A DNA stretch of 64,000 nucleotides from assembly GCF_030816155.1 (NCBI RefSeq), contig NZ_JAUSXR010000001.1:1736001-1800000 (forward strand), written 5' to 3'. The notes beneath the pieces are model-generated. The model saw only the letters and a list, made by a program, of their open reading frames with translations, searched no databases and was not told the origin of the DNA. This stretch comes from Arthrobacter woluwensis. Its GTDB lineage: Bacteria; Actinomycetota; Actinomycetes; Actinomycetales; Micrococcaceae. Of this stretch, positions 35,926 to 44,645 are shown piece after piece (position 1 is the stretch's first letter; the number at the start of each line of letters is the position of its first letter). The translations under genes were made by a program, and so were the position numbers.

Positions 35926-36771
35926 TCACACGAAGTTGAGGTTCTCCGGGTGGACCGTCATGGACACCAGGCGGCCGTGGGCGCCGAACGTGAAGTGGGT
36001 GGGGACCTCGCCGGTCTCGTCAAGGCCGAAGAGCACGCCGTGTGAGCGGATGGCGGAGGCGTCCCGGTGGTCGGCGATGGTCACCGAGGCGCAAGGAATG
36101 ACCTTCTCCCGCCACGCGAAGACGTAGATGCCGGGCCGCACCTCCCAGACGGAGTTCTCGTCCGTGTCCGCCAGGCCCTTCTCCGGTCCGGCCAGGCACT
36201 GCCAGGTGTACCACTGCTCGGAGAGGTAGATGTGCTCGTAGGCATGCTCGGGGCTGTAGTCCCACACCACGCGACGGCCGATCAGGGACGACGTCGGGGC
36301 GGGCGCCGCGCCGCTCACCTCGGCGCCCGCGATCACCGCGGGGCCGAAGTCGTGCCGCACGCGGGTGGCACCGGCCGGGCGGTCCTCATCCAGGATGGTG
36401 CTGAGCACGCTCAGCGCGCGCCCGTCGCGCAGATCCAGCACCAGCGACACGGCCTGATCAGGACGGAAGCGGTGGTGGAACTGGACGAAGTAGAGCCCGT
36501 CGTCCACCAGGAAGGCCTCGTAGGCGTCCGTGCCCTGATGAGCCTCCAGGGAGTCGTCCGGGCCGGGCTGGTAGTCCCAGGTCACCTCGCTGTCGGTGAA
36601 CTCGTGGGTGACGCTCGTCCCGCGCTCATCGGTCACCACGACCACCTGGCCGGCCAGCCCGGCGTCATGCGGGGCCTTGTTGGCGTCGAACCCCGGGGCG
36701 AGACCGTCCAGGGGAAGCCAGGTCGAGGTGTCGGAGAGCGAGGTGCCCGGAATCGTGCCGTGTTCCGTCAT
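35926..36771 (-). CDS. moaF: MoaF-family protein of the monoamine regulon
   Basis: The 281-residue protein resembles MoaF, first described in the Klebsiella monoamine (moa/tyn) regulon. Two related lipocalin-like halves are visible: VTWDYQPGPDDSLEAHQGTDAYEAF in the first and VVWDYSPEHAYEHIYLSEQWY in the second. The biochemical role is not settled. Its position beside amine oxidase, FeaR-like activator and aldehyde dehydrogenase matches the Klebsiella context. It starts at ATG 36771, divergent from the SDR genes. Confidence 0.85.
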   Translation of the reverse strand: MTEHGTIPGTSLSDTSTWLPLDGLAPGFDANKAPHDAGLAGQVVVVTDERGTSVTHEFTDSEVTWDYQPGPDDSLEAHQGTDAYEAFLVDDGLYFVQFHHRFRPDQAVSLVLDLRDGRALSVLSTILDEDRPAGATRVRHDFGPAVIAGAEVSGAAPAPTSSLIGRRVVWDYSPEHAYEHIYLSEQWYTWQCLAGPEKGLADTDENSVWEVRPGIYVFAWREKVIPCASVTIADHRDASAIRSHGVLFGLDETGEVPTHFTFGAHGRLVSMTVHPENLNFV

Positions 36772-36885
36772 GATGCTCCTTGAAACTGCCGTGCTGAAAA
36801 CAGCGTGTCCACGCCCGGCGGGCTGCCGGGCCTGCTTTCAGTCTGCTCCCGTGGCCCGCGCATTCCCATGGGTGTCCGCGCCCTG

Positions 36886-36935
36886 CACTTGCCCAGGGGT
36901 GAAGAGCCTCGCGTCCACTTGCCCGGGCGGGCAAG
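36886..36935. promoter_or_regulatory. Palindrome and repeated half-site in the moaF/SDR divergent promoter
   Basis: CTTGCCC-GGGC-GGGCAAG at 36918-36935 is a perfect 7+4+7 inverted repeat. CACTTGCCC occurs both at 36886-36894 and 36916-36924, 30 bp apart. The 276-bp divergent region (36772-37047) otherwise shows no feature. A dimeric repressor site is likely; no candidate regulator is adjacent. Confidence 0.5.
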
Positions 36936-37047
36936 GCAGTAGCCGTTCCGCGCAGGCCCTGGCGCTCTCGTCGCGCACAGAGTTCAGGATGAGAGCCATG
37001 AACTCGACGACTTCGCCCTCCGCGGCCCGCTCCCCCGAGGCGCACCC

Positions 37048-37866
37048 GTGAACGCCGGGCTGAGCGGCCGGATCGCGGTGGTGACCGGCGCGGCGAGCGG
37101 CATCGGCCGCGCGGTGTGTGCCGCGCTCCTGGACGAGGGCTGCTCGGTGGCGGGGCTCGACCGCGACCAGGCCGCCCTGGACCGTGTTGCCCAGGAGTTC
37201 TCGGCGTCGCCGCTGTCACCGGACGGCTCGCGCCTCCCGGCGTCCGACGACGGCCCTCCCGCACCCAGGGCCGGCTTCGTGCCGCTGTGCCTGGATCTCT
37301 GCGATGAGACCGCGGTCCAGACGGCGTTCGCTTCCCTGGCCGGACGCTTCGGCTCAGTGGATCTCCTGGTCTCGTGTGCCGGGGTCTCCGGGCCGGTCGG
37401 CACACCCCTGGAGGACACGGACCTACGGGAGTGGCGGATGGTGCTCGACGTCAACCTGCTCGCCCCGTTCCTGGTGCTCAAGCACGCCCTGCCGCTGCTG
37501 CGCGAGGGGCGGCAGCCCGCCGTCGTGCTTCTGGCGAGTGACTCGGCCGTCGTCGCGGCGCCCGGCATGGCACCCTACTGCGCGTCCAAGGCCGGACTGG
37601 TCCAGCTGGGGCGAGCGGTCGCCGTCGAGTGGGCCGGGCACGGCATCCGGGTCAACTCCCTCTGTCCCTCCGTGGTGGACACCCCCATGAGCCGGACCGA
37701 TCTGGAGAAACCCGGCGGCTTCGCGGACGCCGCCTTCCCGGTGCAGAGCCCCGCGCAGGTGGCACAGCAGGTGCTGTTCCTCCTGTCTCCGCGGTCGGGG
37801 CCCGTCAACGGAACCACCCTGCTCAGCGACTTCGCGTACAGCGCCCGCAGCGCCTTCCCGGCCTGA
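37048..37866 (+). CDS. SDR-family oxidoreductase
   Basis: The 272-residue classical SDR has the cofactor loop TGAASGIG (near 13), NAG-like SCAGVSG, Ser in VVLLASDSA and catalytic Tyr-x3-Lys (PYCASKAG). A ~25-residue Pro/Ser-rich insertion (about 52-77) is unusual. The GTG start has GAGG about 7 nt upstream. It is first in an SDR-SDR-APC permease operon next to monoamine genes, so an amino-alcohol or related hydroxy substrate is plausible, though this rests on context only. Confidence 0.9.
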   Translation: MNAGLSGRIAVVTGAASGIGRAVCAALLDEGCSVAGLDRDQAALDRVAQEFSASPLSPDGSRLPASDDGPPAPRAGFVPLCLDLCDETAVQTAFASLAGRFGSVDLLVSCAGVSGPVGTPLEDTDLREWRMVLDVNLLAPFLVLKHALPLLREGRQPAVVLLASDSAVVAAPGMAPYCASKAGLVQLGRAVAVEWAGHGIRVNSLCPSVVDTPMSRTDLEKPGGFADAAFPVQSPAQVAQQVLFLLSPRSGPVNGTTLLSDFAYSARSAFPA

Positions 37867-37904
37867 CACGGCCTTCCCCACCTGACTTTGGAGGACACCT
37901 TGCT

Positions 37905-38744
37905 TTGGACGACATCATGACCACCGCTCCCGAGACGAACACAGCCTCTGAGACCCCGTCGCAGGTCGTCCTGATCACGGGCGGAGGCACCGGCATCGGC
38001 GCCGCGATCGCCCGCGCTTTCGCCGCGGCGGGTGCAACCGTGATCGTGGCGGGCCGCCGCGCGGAACCTTTGCAGGCGATCGCCGAGGACATCAACGGCA
38101 CGGCCCTCGTCCTGGACGCCTCCGACGCGGCATCCGCCCAGGAGGCCGTCGCCGAGATCGTCCGCCGACACGGACGGCTGGACGTCCTGGTCGCGAACGC
38201 GGGAGGCCACGGCTTCTCCTCCGCTCTCGACACCGACGACGCCGCCTGGGACGCCGCCCTGCGCGCCAATCTGAACACGGCCTTCGTCGCGGCCCGCGCC
38301 TGCCTCCCGGAGCTCATCCGCAGCTCGGGCCGGATCGTGGTAATGTCCTCCCTCGCCGGGCTCTTCGCCGGGCCGTCCGTGGTCGGCTACACGACGGGTA
38401 AGCACGCTCTGATCGGCCTGACCCGGAGCCTCGCCCGCGACTACGGCCCCCACGGCGTCCGCGTCAACGCGATCTGCCCCGGCTGGGTGCGGACCCCCAT
38501 GGCCGACGCCGAAATGGACGAATTCGCAGCGCAGGCCGGGATCGCCTCCCGGGAGGACGCCTACCGGACCGTGACCCGCAACGTCCCCCTCGGCCGTCCC
38601 GCGGAACCCGAGGAGATCGCCTCGATCGCGCTGTTCCTCGGGTCCCCTGCCTCCTCGTACATCACCGGCGCCGTGCTCGTGGCCGACGGCGGCGCTCACG
38701 TGGTGGACGTGCCCACGATCGCTTTCGCCGACGCCGGTCTCTGA
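37905..38744 (+). CDS. SDR-family oxidoreductase
   Basis: The 279-residue classical SDR has TGGGTGIG, NAGGHGF, VVMSSLAG, catalytic Tyr-x3-Lys (GYTTGKHAL) and an ending SPASSYITGAVLVADGG. I favour TTG 37905 because GGAGG (37890-37894) lies 10 nt upstream; the more obvious ATG 37917 is 22 nt from that site. It is second in the SDR-SDR-APC operon. Two adjacent SDRs of opposite stereochemical preference are known for ephedrine-type amino alcohols in Arthrobacter; a match here is speculative. Confidence 0.9.
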   Translation: MDDIMTTAPETNTASETPSQVVLITGGGTGIGAAIARAFAAAGATVIVAGRRAEPLQAIAEDINGTALVLDASDAASAQEAVAEIVRRHGRLDVLVANAGGHGFSSALDTDDAAWDAALRANLNTAFVAARACLPELIRSSGRIVVMSSLAGLFAGPSVVGYTTGKHALIGLTRSLARDYGPHGVRVNAICPGWVRTPMADAEMDEFAAQAGIASREDAYRTVTRNVPLGRPAEPEEIASIALFLGSPASSYITGAVLVADGGAHVVDVPTIAFADAGL

Positions 38745-38799
38745 CCAGCCGCCCCTCCCCCATCCCCTCGCATCCGCTTCACCGTCAAGGAGACACAGC

Positions 38800-40302
38800 G
38801 TGGAAAAACTCCCAGCTTCAGCGAGCCCGGCGTCACCCGGCTCGGCCTCCGGCCTCAAACGCGGCACGCTCGGCACCCCCGGCGTCGTGTTCCTGGTGCT
38901 CGCCGCCGTCGCTCCGCTCACCGGCACGGTGGTGGTGGCCTCCCTCGCGATCGCCCTCGGCAACGGCGGAGGCACGCCCTTCGCGTTCCTCGTGATCGCC
39001 GCTCTCTTCCTGATCTTCGCGGTCGGCTACGCCCAGATGTCCCGCGTGCTGGTCAACGCCGGAGGCTTCTACGCCTTCGTGCTCAAGGGCCTCGGCCGGA
39101 CCGGCGGTCTCGTGGCCGGACTCATCGCGACTCTCGGTTATAACTTCTTCGTGGTCGGCACCATCGGGACCAGCGGCTTCTTCATGCAGACCGTCATCGC
39201 CCAGCTGACCGGTCTCGACGTGCACTGGTACGTGTGGGGTCTGCTGTCCATCGTGGCGTCCTTCCTACTGGCCCGGCGAGGGATCGACATCAGCTCCGCG
39301 GTGCTCGGCATCGCCCTGGTGCTGGAGACCCTGGTGCTCGTGGTGTTCGACATCTCCGTCCTGGTCCGCACCGGCTTCAGCGTGGAGGCCTTCTCCCCGG
39401 ACGCCATCTTCTCCGGCTCGCTGCCCATCGGGCTTCTGCTCGCGGCGACGGCGTTCCTCGGATTCGAGGCGACCAGCCTCTTCGGCGAAGAGGCCAAGAA
39501 CCCCTCCCGCACGGTGCCCCGTGCCACGTACATCGCCGTGAGCATCATCGGCGTGGTCTTCGCCCTGACCAGCTGGGCCGTGGTGAGCGCCACGGGGGTC
39601 GCGCAGGCTCAGAGCGCCGCGCAGGAACACCTTGAATCCGGCGATCTGCTCTTCAGTCTGGCCGGGCAGTACCTCGGGGATCCGCTCGTGAAGGTCATGA
39701 TGGTCCTACTGCTCGTCAGCCTCTTCGCGGCGATGCTGGCTTTCCACAATTCGGCGGCCCGCTATCTCTACGCCCTGGGCCGCGCCCGGGTGTTCCCGTA
39801 CGCCCTGGCCCGCACCAACGCGGGAGGGTCGCCGGTGGTGGCGTGCGTCGTGCAGGCGGTGTTCGCCGTCGTCGTAGCGGGGGCGTTCGCCCTGGCCGGC
39901 CTCGACCCGATCACCTCGCTCGTGCCGAGCATGATCGGGTTCGGCACGCTGTGCATCATGGTGCTCCAGGTGCTCGCGGCCCTCGCGATCATCATCCACT
40001 TCCGGCGGCAGCGGGACCCGCGGACCGGCCGGACCTTCGTGGCGCCGCTCATCGCCATGCTGGGTCTGGGAACGATCGTGGTCCTGGCGATCATCAACTT
40101 CGACATCGTGGCCGGCTCGGACGCCCTGGCCGTGCGGCTCCTGCCGCTCCTGCTGGTGGTGGCCGTCGTCGGCGGGCTCATCCTCGGCCCGTACCTCCGG
40201 CGCAAGCGGCCTCAGGTGTACGCGGCGCTGGCGGAGGACATGGACAAGGCCGGTCTGGACGACGCGGAGGAGTCCGAGCCGCTCCCCTCACCGGCCACGT
40301 GA
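38800..40302 (+). CDS. APC-superfamily amino acid/amine permease
   Basis: The 500-residue permease has about 12 hydrophobic segments, with the TM1 motif VVFLVLAAVAPLTG and an APC-type loop GFEATSLFGEEAKNPSRTVPRA. GTG 38800 has AAGGAG 7 nt upstream. It is third gene of the SDR operon and probably imports the amine or amino alcohol handled by this cluster. A 20-bp hairpin follows. Confidence 0.92.
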   Translation: MEKLPASASPASPGSASGLKRGTLGTPGVVFLVLAAVAPLTGTVVVASLAIALGNGGGTPFAFLVIAALFLIFAVGYAQMSRVLVNAGGFYAFVLKGLGRTGGLVAGLIATLGYNFFVVGTIGTSGFFMQTVIAQLTGLDVHWYVWGLLSIVASFLLARRGIDISSAVLGIALVLETLVLVVFDISVLVRTGFSVEAFSPDAIFSGSLPIGLLLAATAFLGFEATSLFGEEAKNPSRTVPRATYIAVSIIGVVFALTSWAVVSATGVAQAQSAAQEHLESGDLLFSLAGQYLGDPLVKVMMVLLLVSLFAAMLAFHNSAARYLYALGRARVFPYALARTNAGGSPVVACVVQAVFAVVVAGAFALAGLDPITSLVPSMIGFGTLCIMVLQVLAALAIIIHFRRQRDPRTGRTFVAPLIAMLGLGTIVVLAIINFDIVAGSDALAVRLLPLLLVVAVVGGLILGPYLRRKRPQVYAALAEDMDKAGLDDAEESEPLPSPAT

Positions 40303-40321
40303 CCCCACCACCCCGCGAGAG

Positions 40322-40366
40322 AACAGCTGATGCCCGGATACACGCCGTATCCGGGCATCAGCTGTT
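40322..40366. terminator. Perfect 20-bp hairpin between APC permease and sugar isomerase
   Basis: Arms 40322-40341 (AACAGCTGATGCCCGGATAC) and 40347-40366 are exact complements with a 5-base loop, placed between convergent genes. CTTT follows on the plus strand. Confidence 0.88.
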
Positions 40367-40390
40367 CTTTCGCGAAGAACGGGAGGGTCG

Positions 40391-41395
40391 TCAGCTCTGG
40401 TTGCTGAAGGCGGCGTCGAAGGACTGGGAGCTGGGCTCGAAGTCGAAGCGCTTCAGGGCCGCCAGCGCCTCGGGCGCACCCTGCAGCCGGTCCATCCCGG
40501 CGTCCTCCCACTCGACCGAGATGGGACCGTCGTAGCCGATGGCCGTGAGCGCGCGGAACGAGTCCTCCCACGGCACGTCCCCGCGTCCGGCCGAGACGAA
40601 GTCCCAGCCGCGGTGCGGATCGCCCCAGGCCAGGTGGGAGGAGAGGATACCCGCGCGGCCGTTGCCCATCCGCATCCGGGTGTCCTTGCAGTCCACGTGG
40701 TAGATCCGGTCCGCGAAATCGGTGATGAAGGAGACCGGGTCGATGCCCTGCCACATCATGTGGGACGGATCCCAGTTGAGCCCGAACGCCTCGCGGTGCC
40801 CGATCGCCTCGAGCGTCCGCTGCGTGGACCAGTAGTCGTAGGCGATCTCGCTCGGGTGGACCTCATGGGCGAAGCGCACCCCGCACTCGTCGAAAACATC
40901 GAGGATGGGGTTCCAGCGGTCCGCGAAGTCCTGGTAGCCGGCGTCGATGACCTTGGCCGGGACCGGCGGGAACATCGCCACGTACTGCCAGATCTTGGAC
41001 CCCGTGAACCCGACCACGGTCTTCACGCCGAGCTTCCTCGCGAGCCGCGCGGTGTTCTTCAGCTCCTCCGCGGCGCGCTGCCGCACGCCCTCCGGGTCGC
41101 CGTCGCCCCACACCGCGCTGCCGACGATCGCCTGATGCCGGAAGTCGATCGGGTCATCGCACACGGCCTGGCCCTTGAGGTGGTTCGAGATGGCCCACAG
41201 CTTCAGGCCGTGCTTCTCGAGGATCCCGAGCCGCTCGGCGATGTACGCGTCATCGTCCCAGCGGGCCGCGTCGAGATGCTCACCGGAGACGGCGATCTCC
41301 AGTCCGTCGTAGCCCCAGCCGGCGGCCAGGCCGGCCACCTCGTCCAGGGTCAGGTCGGCCCACTGGCCGGTGAAGAGGGTGAAAGGTCGTGCCAT
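40391..41395 (-). CDS. Sugar phosphate isomerase/epimerase-type TIM barrel protein
   Basis: The 334-residue AP_endonuc_2/xylose isomerase-like TIM barrel has candidate metal ligands in GVRFAHEVHPSEIAYDY, GLNWDPSHMMWQGID, DCKDTRMRMG and ISVEWEDAGMD. Members isomerise, epimerise or eliminate on keto-sugars, including 3-keto-glycosides. It is last of four coupled minus-strand genes, 3 nt after a Gfo/Idh/MocA gene, and is probably under the ROK regulator. Confidence 0.88.
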   Translation of the reverse strand: MARPFTLFTGQWADLTLDEVAGLAAGWGYDGLEIAVSGEHLDAARWDDDAYIAERLGILEKHGLKLWAISNHLKGQAVCDDPIDFRHQAIVGSAVWGDGDPEGVRQRAAEELKNTARLARKLGVKTVVGFTGSKIWQYVAMFPPVPAKVIDAGYQDFADRWNPILDVFDECGVRFAHEVHPSEIAYDYWSTQRTLEAIGHREAFGLNWDPSHMMWQGIDPVSFITDFADRIYHVDCKDTRMRMGNGRAGILSSHLAWGDPHRGWDFVSAGRGDVPWEDSFRALTAIGYDGPISVEWEDAGMDRLQGAPEALAALKRFDFEPSSQSFDAAFSNQS

Positions 41396-41398
41396 GGC

Positions 41399-42565
41399 TC
41401 AGGCCTCCTGGGTGGCTGGGGATGCGGGATGAAGATCGACGACGGCGCCACGCGCCTCCGCGGACCGGGCGGCGGCGTCCAGCACAGACTGCACCTGGAG
41501 CCCGTCCGCGAACGACGGCGACGGTGTGCCGCCGTCCCGGATCGCGACGAGGAAATCGCGCACCTGGTGCGTGAAGGTGTGCTCCCAGCCGATCACGTGG
41601 CCCTGGGGCCACCACGCCGAGACGTACGGGTGTTCCGGCTCCGTGACGAGGATCGTCCGGAAGCCCTGTTCCTCCACCGGGTCGGCGCCGTCCAGGAACT
41701 GCAGTTCGTTGGGGCGTTCCAGATCGAACGCCAGGGCGCCCGCGCTGCCGTAGACCTCGATGCGCAGCGCGTTCTTCCGGCCGAACGCCATGCGGGAGGC
41801 TTCCACCGAGGCGACCGCGCCGCCGTCGAGCGCTAGGGTCAGCCAGGCCGCGTCGTCCACCGTGACGTCCTCCTCGCCATCCGGCCCGGGGCGCCGGGGC
41901 ACGAACGTCTCCAGGCGGGCCGAGACGCCGGTCACGTCGTGGCCGGTGAGGAACTGGACCTGGTCGATCGCGTGGCTGGCGATGTCGCCGAGCGCGCCGC
42001 TTCCGGCCGTTTCGCGGCGGAGCCGCCAGGACATGGGCGCCTGCTCGTCGGCGAGCCAGTCCTGAAGGTAGGAGGCCCGCACCTGGCGGATCTCCCCCAG
42101 GCGGCCGTCCCCGATCAGGCGCCGGGCGTAGGCGAGGGCCGGCACGCGACGGTAGTTGAAGCCGATCATCGACTTCACGCCGCGCTCGGCGGCACGCGCC
42201 GCGGCCTCGACCATGGCCTGCGACTCCTCGAGGGTGTTGGAGAGGGGCTTCTCGACCAGGACGTGTTTGCCGGCCTCCAGCGCGGCGATGGCGATCTCCG
42301 CGTGGGTCCAGCCGGGTGTGCAGATGTCCACGACGTCGATGTCCGGCCGCGCGATCACCTCGCGCCAGTCCGTGGCCGACTCCTGCCAGCCGAACCTCTC
42401 GGCGGCCTCGGCCACCTGGGCGCCGTCCCGGCCCACCAGGACCTTGCGCTCGAACGCGGGCACGTCGAAGAACGAGGCCACATTCCGCCAGGCCTGCGAA
42501 TGCGCCTTCCCCATGAAGGCGTAGCCGATGGCCGCGACCCCCAGCGGCCGGGTCTCCCCGCTCAT
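41399..42565 (-). CDS. Gfo/Idh/MocA-family oxidoreductase
   Basis: The 388-residue NAD(P)-dependent sugar dehydrogenase has an N-terminal Rossmann motif (GVAAIGYAFMGKAHS), the catalytic EKP motif (VLVEKPLSN) and a C-terminal alpha/beta domain with GALGDIASHAIDQVQFLTG. It overlaps the upstream paralogue by four bases. The substrate is unknown; a keto-sugar or cyclitol step is typical of such clusters. Confidence 0.9.
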   Translation of the reverse strand: MSGETRPLGVAAIGYAFMGKAHSQAWRNVASFFDVPAFERKVLVGRDGAQVAEAAERFGWQESATDWREVIARPDIDVVDICTPGWTHAEIAIAALEAGKHVLVEKPLSNTLEESQAMVEAAARAAERGVKSMIGFNYRRVPALAYARRLIGDGRLGEIRQVRASYLQDWLADEQAPMSWRLRRETAGSGALGDIASHAIDQVQFLTGHDVTGVSARLETFVPRRPGPDGEEDVTVDDAAWLTLALDGGAVASVEASRMAFGRKNALRIEVYGSAGALAFDLERPNELQFLDGADPVEEQGFRTILVTEPEHPYVSAWWPQGHVIGWEHTFTHQVRDFLVAIRDGGTPSPSFADGLQVQSVLDAAARSAEARGAVVDLHPASPATQEA

Positions 42566-43677
42566 GCCGTCCCCTCCAGGGTGGCCGCGAGCGGATCCCA
42601 GTCCTCGGGGAGGGGCTCGGACGGCTCCGCGGAGCTGTCCACCGTGAGGAATTCCCCGCGTTCCACGGAATCGGAGATGGCGATCATCGTGTCCAGCACG
42701 TGGAAGGCCAGCTCGCCCGTGGCCCGGTGCGGCACGCCGGCGCGGATCGAGCGGGCGAGGTCCAGCACGCCCATGCCACGTCCCTGTGCCGCCCCGCTCG
42801 CCGCGATGACGGACCAGTCGTCCTCGCCGGGGCGGATCAGCCGAAGCTCGCCATCGAAGTTGTTGGGGTCCGGGATCAGCAGCGTGGCCTCGGTTCCCGC
42901 GACTTCGACGTAGCCCGTCCGGACGTGAGGCGACTGGAAGCTGAAGACGCTGTGCGAGGAAGCACCGCCCTCGAACTCGATCTGGGCGCTGACGTGGGTC
43001 GGGACCTCGACGTCGAAGGTCTCACCGGCCAGTGGACCGGTCGCCACCGTGCGCCGCGTCAGTGCCGCCGAGCCCATCGCGGCGACCCTGCGGGCGCTGC
43101 CGAACGTCTGGACGAGGGCGGTCACGTAGTACGGACCCATGTCGAACAGTGGTCCGGCGCCCCGCTGGAAGAGGAACGCCGGGTTCGGGTGCCAGCGGTC
43201 CGGCCCGGGGTACTGCATGACGGTCTGTGCGGTGAGCGGCGTGCCGAGGTCGCCGCGTTCGATCACGCGGCGCGCCGTCTGGAGCCCGGCTCCTAAGAAC
43301 GTGTCCGGCGCGCAGCCGACCCGCACCCCCGCGGCGGCCGCCGCCTCCAGCACTTCCCGGCCGCTCTCCCGATCGAGGGCGAGCGGCTTCTCGCTCCACA
43401 CGTGCTTCCCCGCGCGGATCGCCTGCAACGCGACGTCGGCATGCACGGCCGGGATGGTGAGGTTGACGATGATCTCGACGTCCGGGTGCTCCAGCGCCAG
43501 CTCGGGCGTGCCGTGCTCCGCGATCCCGTATTCCTCGGCGCGGGCCTTGGCCGCCTCCGGGTAGAGATCCGTGATGGCGACGACCCGGACATCCGGGAAG
43601 ACGGTGAGGTTGTCCAGGTACTGCTTGCTGATGTTCCCGGCGCCGATGAGCGCGACGCCGACCGGGCCGCGGCTCAC
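42562..43677 (-). CDS. Gfo/Idh/MocA-family oxidoreductase
   Basis: The 371-residue second family member in this operon has Rossmann GVALIGAGNISKQYL, EKP motif VWSEKPLALD and the segment GAGPLFDMGPYYVTALVQ. It overlaps both neighbours by four bases, so the operon is translationally coupled. It is only distantly similar to the paralogue at 41399, suggesting sequential rather than redundant steps. Confidence 0.9.
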   Translation of the reverse strand: MSRGPVGVALIGAGNISKQYLDNLTVFPDVRVVAITDLYPEAAKARAEEYGIAEHGTPELALEHPDVEIIVNLTIPAVHADVALQAIRAGKHVWSEKPLALDRESGREVLEAAAAAGVRVGCAPDTFLGAGLQTARRVIERGDLGTPLTAQTVMQYPGPDRWHPNPAFLFQRGAGPLFDMGPYYVTALVQTFGSARRVAAMGSAALTRRTVATGPLAGETFDVEVPTHVSAQIEFEGGASSHSVFSFQSPHVRTGYVEVAGTEATLLIPDPNNFDGELRLIRPGEDDWSVIAASGAAQGRGMGVLDLARSIRAGVPHRATGELAFHVLDTMIAISDSVERGEFLTVDSSAEPSEPLPEDWDPLAATLEGTA

Positions 43678-44477
43678 GCGCCGGCCTCGGAGGGGGCGCC
43701 GCTGTCCGGACGGCCGGCGTCGAGATAGGCCAGGGAGGCGGCGAGGCCCTCGAAGATGTCTCCGGCGTAGTCATCGAACTCCACGACGCCCACTTCCAGA
43801 CCCGGGGCGGCGTCGATGACATCCCAGATGTTCACCTCGCCCTGACCGGCCGGGAGCTGCGAGGCGGTGATCCCGGCCATCTGCTCGGGGTCGAAGCCAT
43901 CGCCGGGCAGCACGGTGATGGGGCCGTCCTTGAGGTGCACGGCGACCACGCGGTCTCCGAGGCGGCGGAGGAACGCGGCGGGATTCTGACCGCCGGCGGC
44001 CACCCAATAGGCGTCCACTTCAAGGACGACCTCGGGGTCGAGGAGGCCCGCGAAGAACTCGAGGGCCGTGGTGCCCTCCAGGGTGGAACCGATCTCCCAG
44101 TAGTGGTTGTGATAGCCCACGCGGATGCCGTACTCGGCACCCTTCTTCGCTGCGGCGTTCAGGCGCTCGGCGATGTCCCGCACGCTCCCGGCGTCCTGCC
44201 ACTGCGCCGGTTCGACGAAGGGGTCGATGACGGTGCCGATGCCGAGTTCACGGGCCGCCGTGAAGATCTCGTCCTGGTCCGCGGACAGCAGCGAGGCGTG
44301 CCCGGTGGGCGCCGAGAGCCCGTTCTCCCGCAGGGCCGGACCGAGCTGATCGGCCAGCGCGGCGAAGCCGTACGGCTCCACCTGGGTGAACCCGAGCTCG
44401 GCGAGACGCCGGAGCGTCCCCGGAAGGTCCTGGCTGAGCGCGTCGCGGACGCTGTAGAGCTGCACGGAGTAGGACAT
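43674..44477 (-). CDS. Sugar phosphate isomerase/epimerase-type TIM barrel protein
   Basis: The 267-residue AP_endonuc_2-type barrel has GYHNHYWEIG, VVLEVDAYWVAAGG and VAVHLKDGPI motifs that supply the usual His/Glu/Asp ligands. ATG 44477 (MSYSVQLYSVRD) has AAGGGG about 9 nt upstream and matches the conserved N terminus; the frame is open to 44528. It is first gene of the minus-strand ROK operon, 85 bp downstream of the operator-like repeat at 44562. Confidence 0.9.
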   Translation of the reverse strand: MSYSVQLYSVRDALSQDLPGTLRRLAELGFTQVEPYGFAALADQLGPALRENGLSAPTGHASLLSADQDEIFTAARELGIGTVIDPFVEPAQWQDAGSVRDIAERLNAAAKKGAEYGIRVGYHNHYWEIGSTLEGTTALEFFAGLLDPEVVLEVDAYWVAAGGQNPAAFLRRLGDRVVAVHLKDGPITVLPGDGFDPEQMAGITASQLPAGQGEVNIWDVIDAAPGLEVGVVEFDDYAGDIFEGLAASLAYLDAGRPDSGAPSEAGA

Positions 44478-44561
44478 GAGTGGGGCACCCCTTCTGACTG
44501 CTGATGGACATCCTGTGACATGGGTCATCCTCGGCCCAGGCTACGCCCCACGCTAAGGGCC

Positions 44562-44587
44562 ACTTATGACGGAAGTCAAGCAAAAGT
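44562..44587. promoter_or_regulatory. ROK operator-like site A
   Basis: ACTTATGAC-N9-GCAAAAGT is an imperfect inverted repeat (ACTTATGA against ACTTTTGC). The same two half-sites with exactly the same 9-base spacer recur at 45966-45991. It lies between the divergent sugar isomerase operon and the ROK gene. Confidence 0.65.
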
Positions 44588-44645
44588 ATCCACGAACCCC
44601 CAGTAAAGTAACGAGGCCGGCGGCCTCCTGTGCTATGTCTTATGC

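Noticed and set aside
36772-37047. Small gene in the moaF/SDR intergenic region
   Set aside because: Short frames here lack ribosome sites and conserved-looking sequence; regulatory repeats explain the region better.
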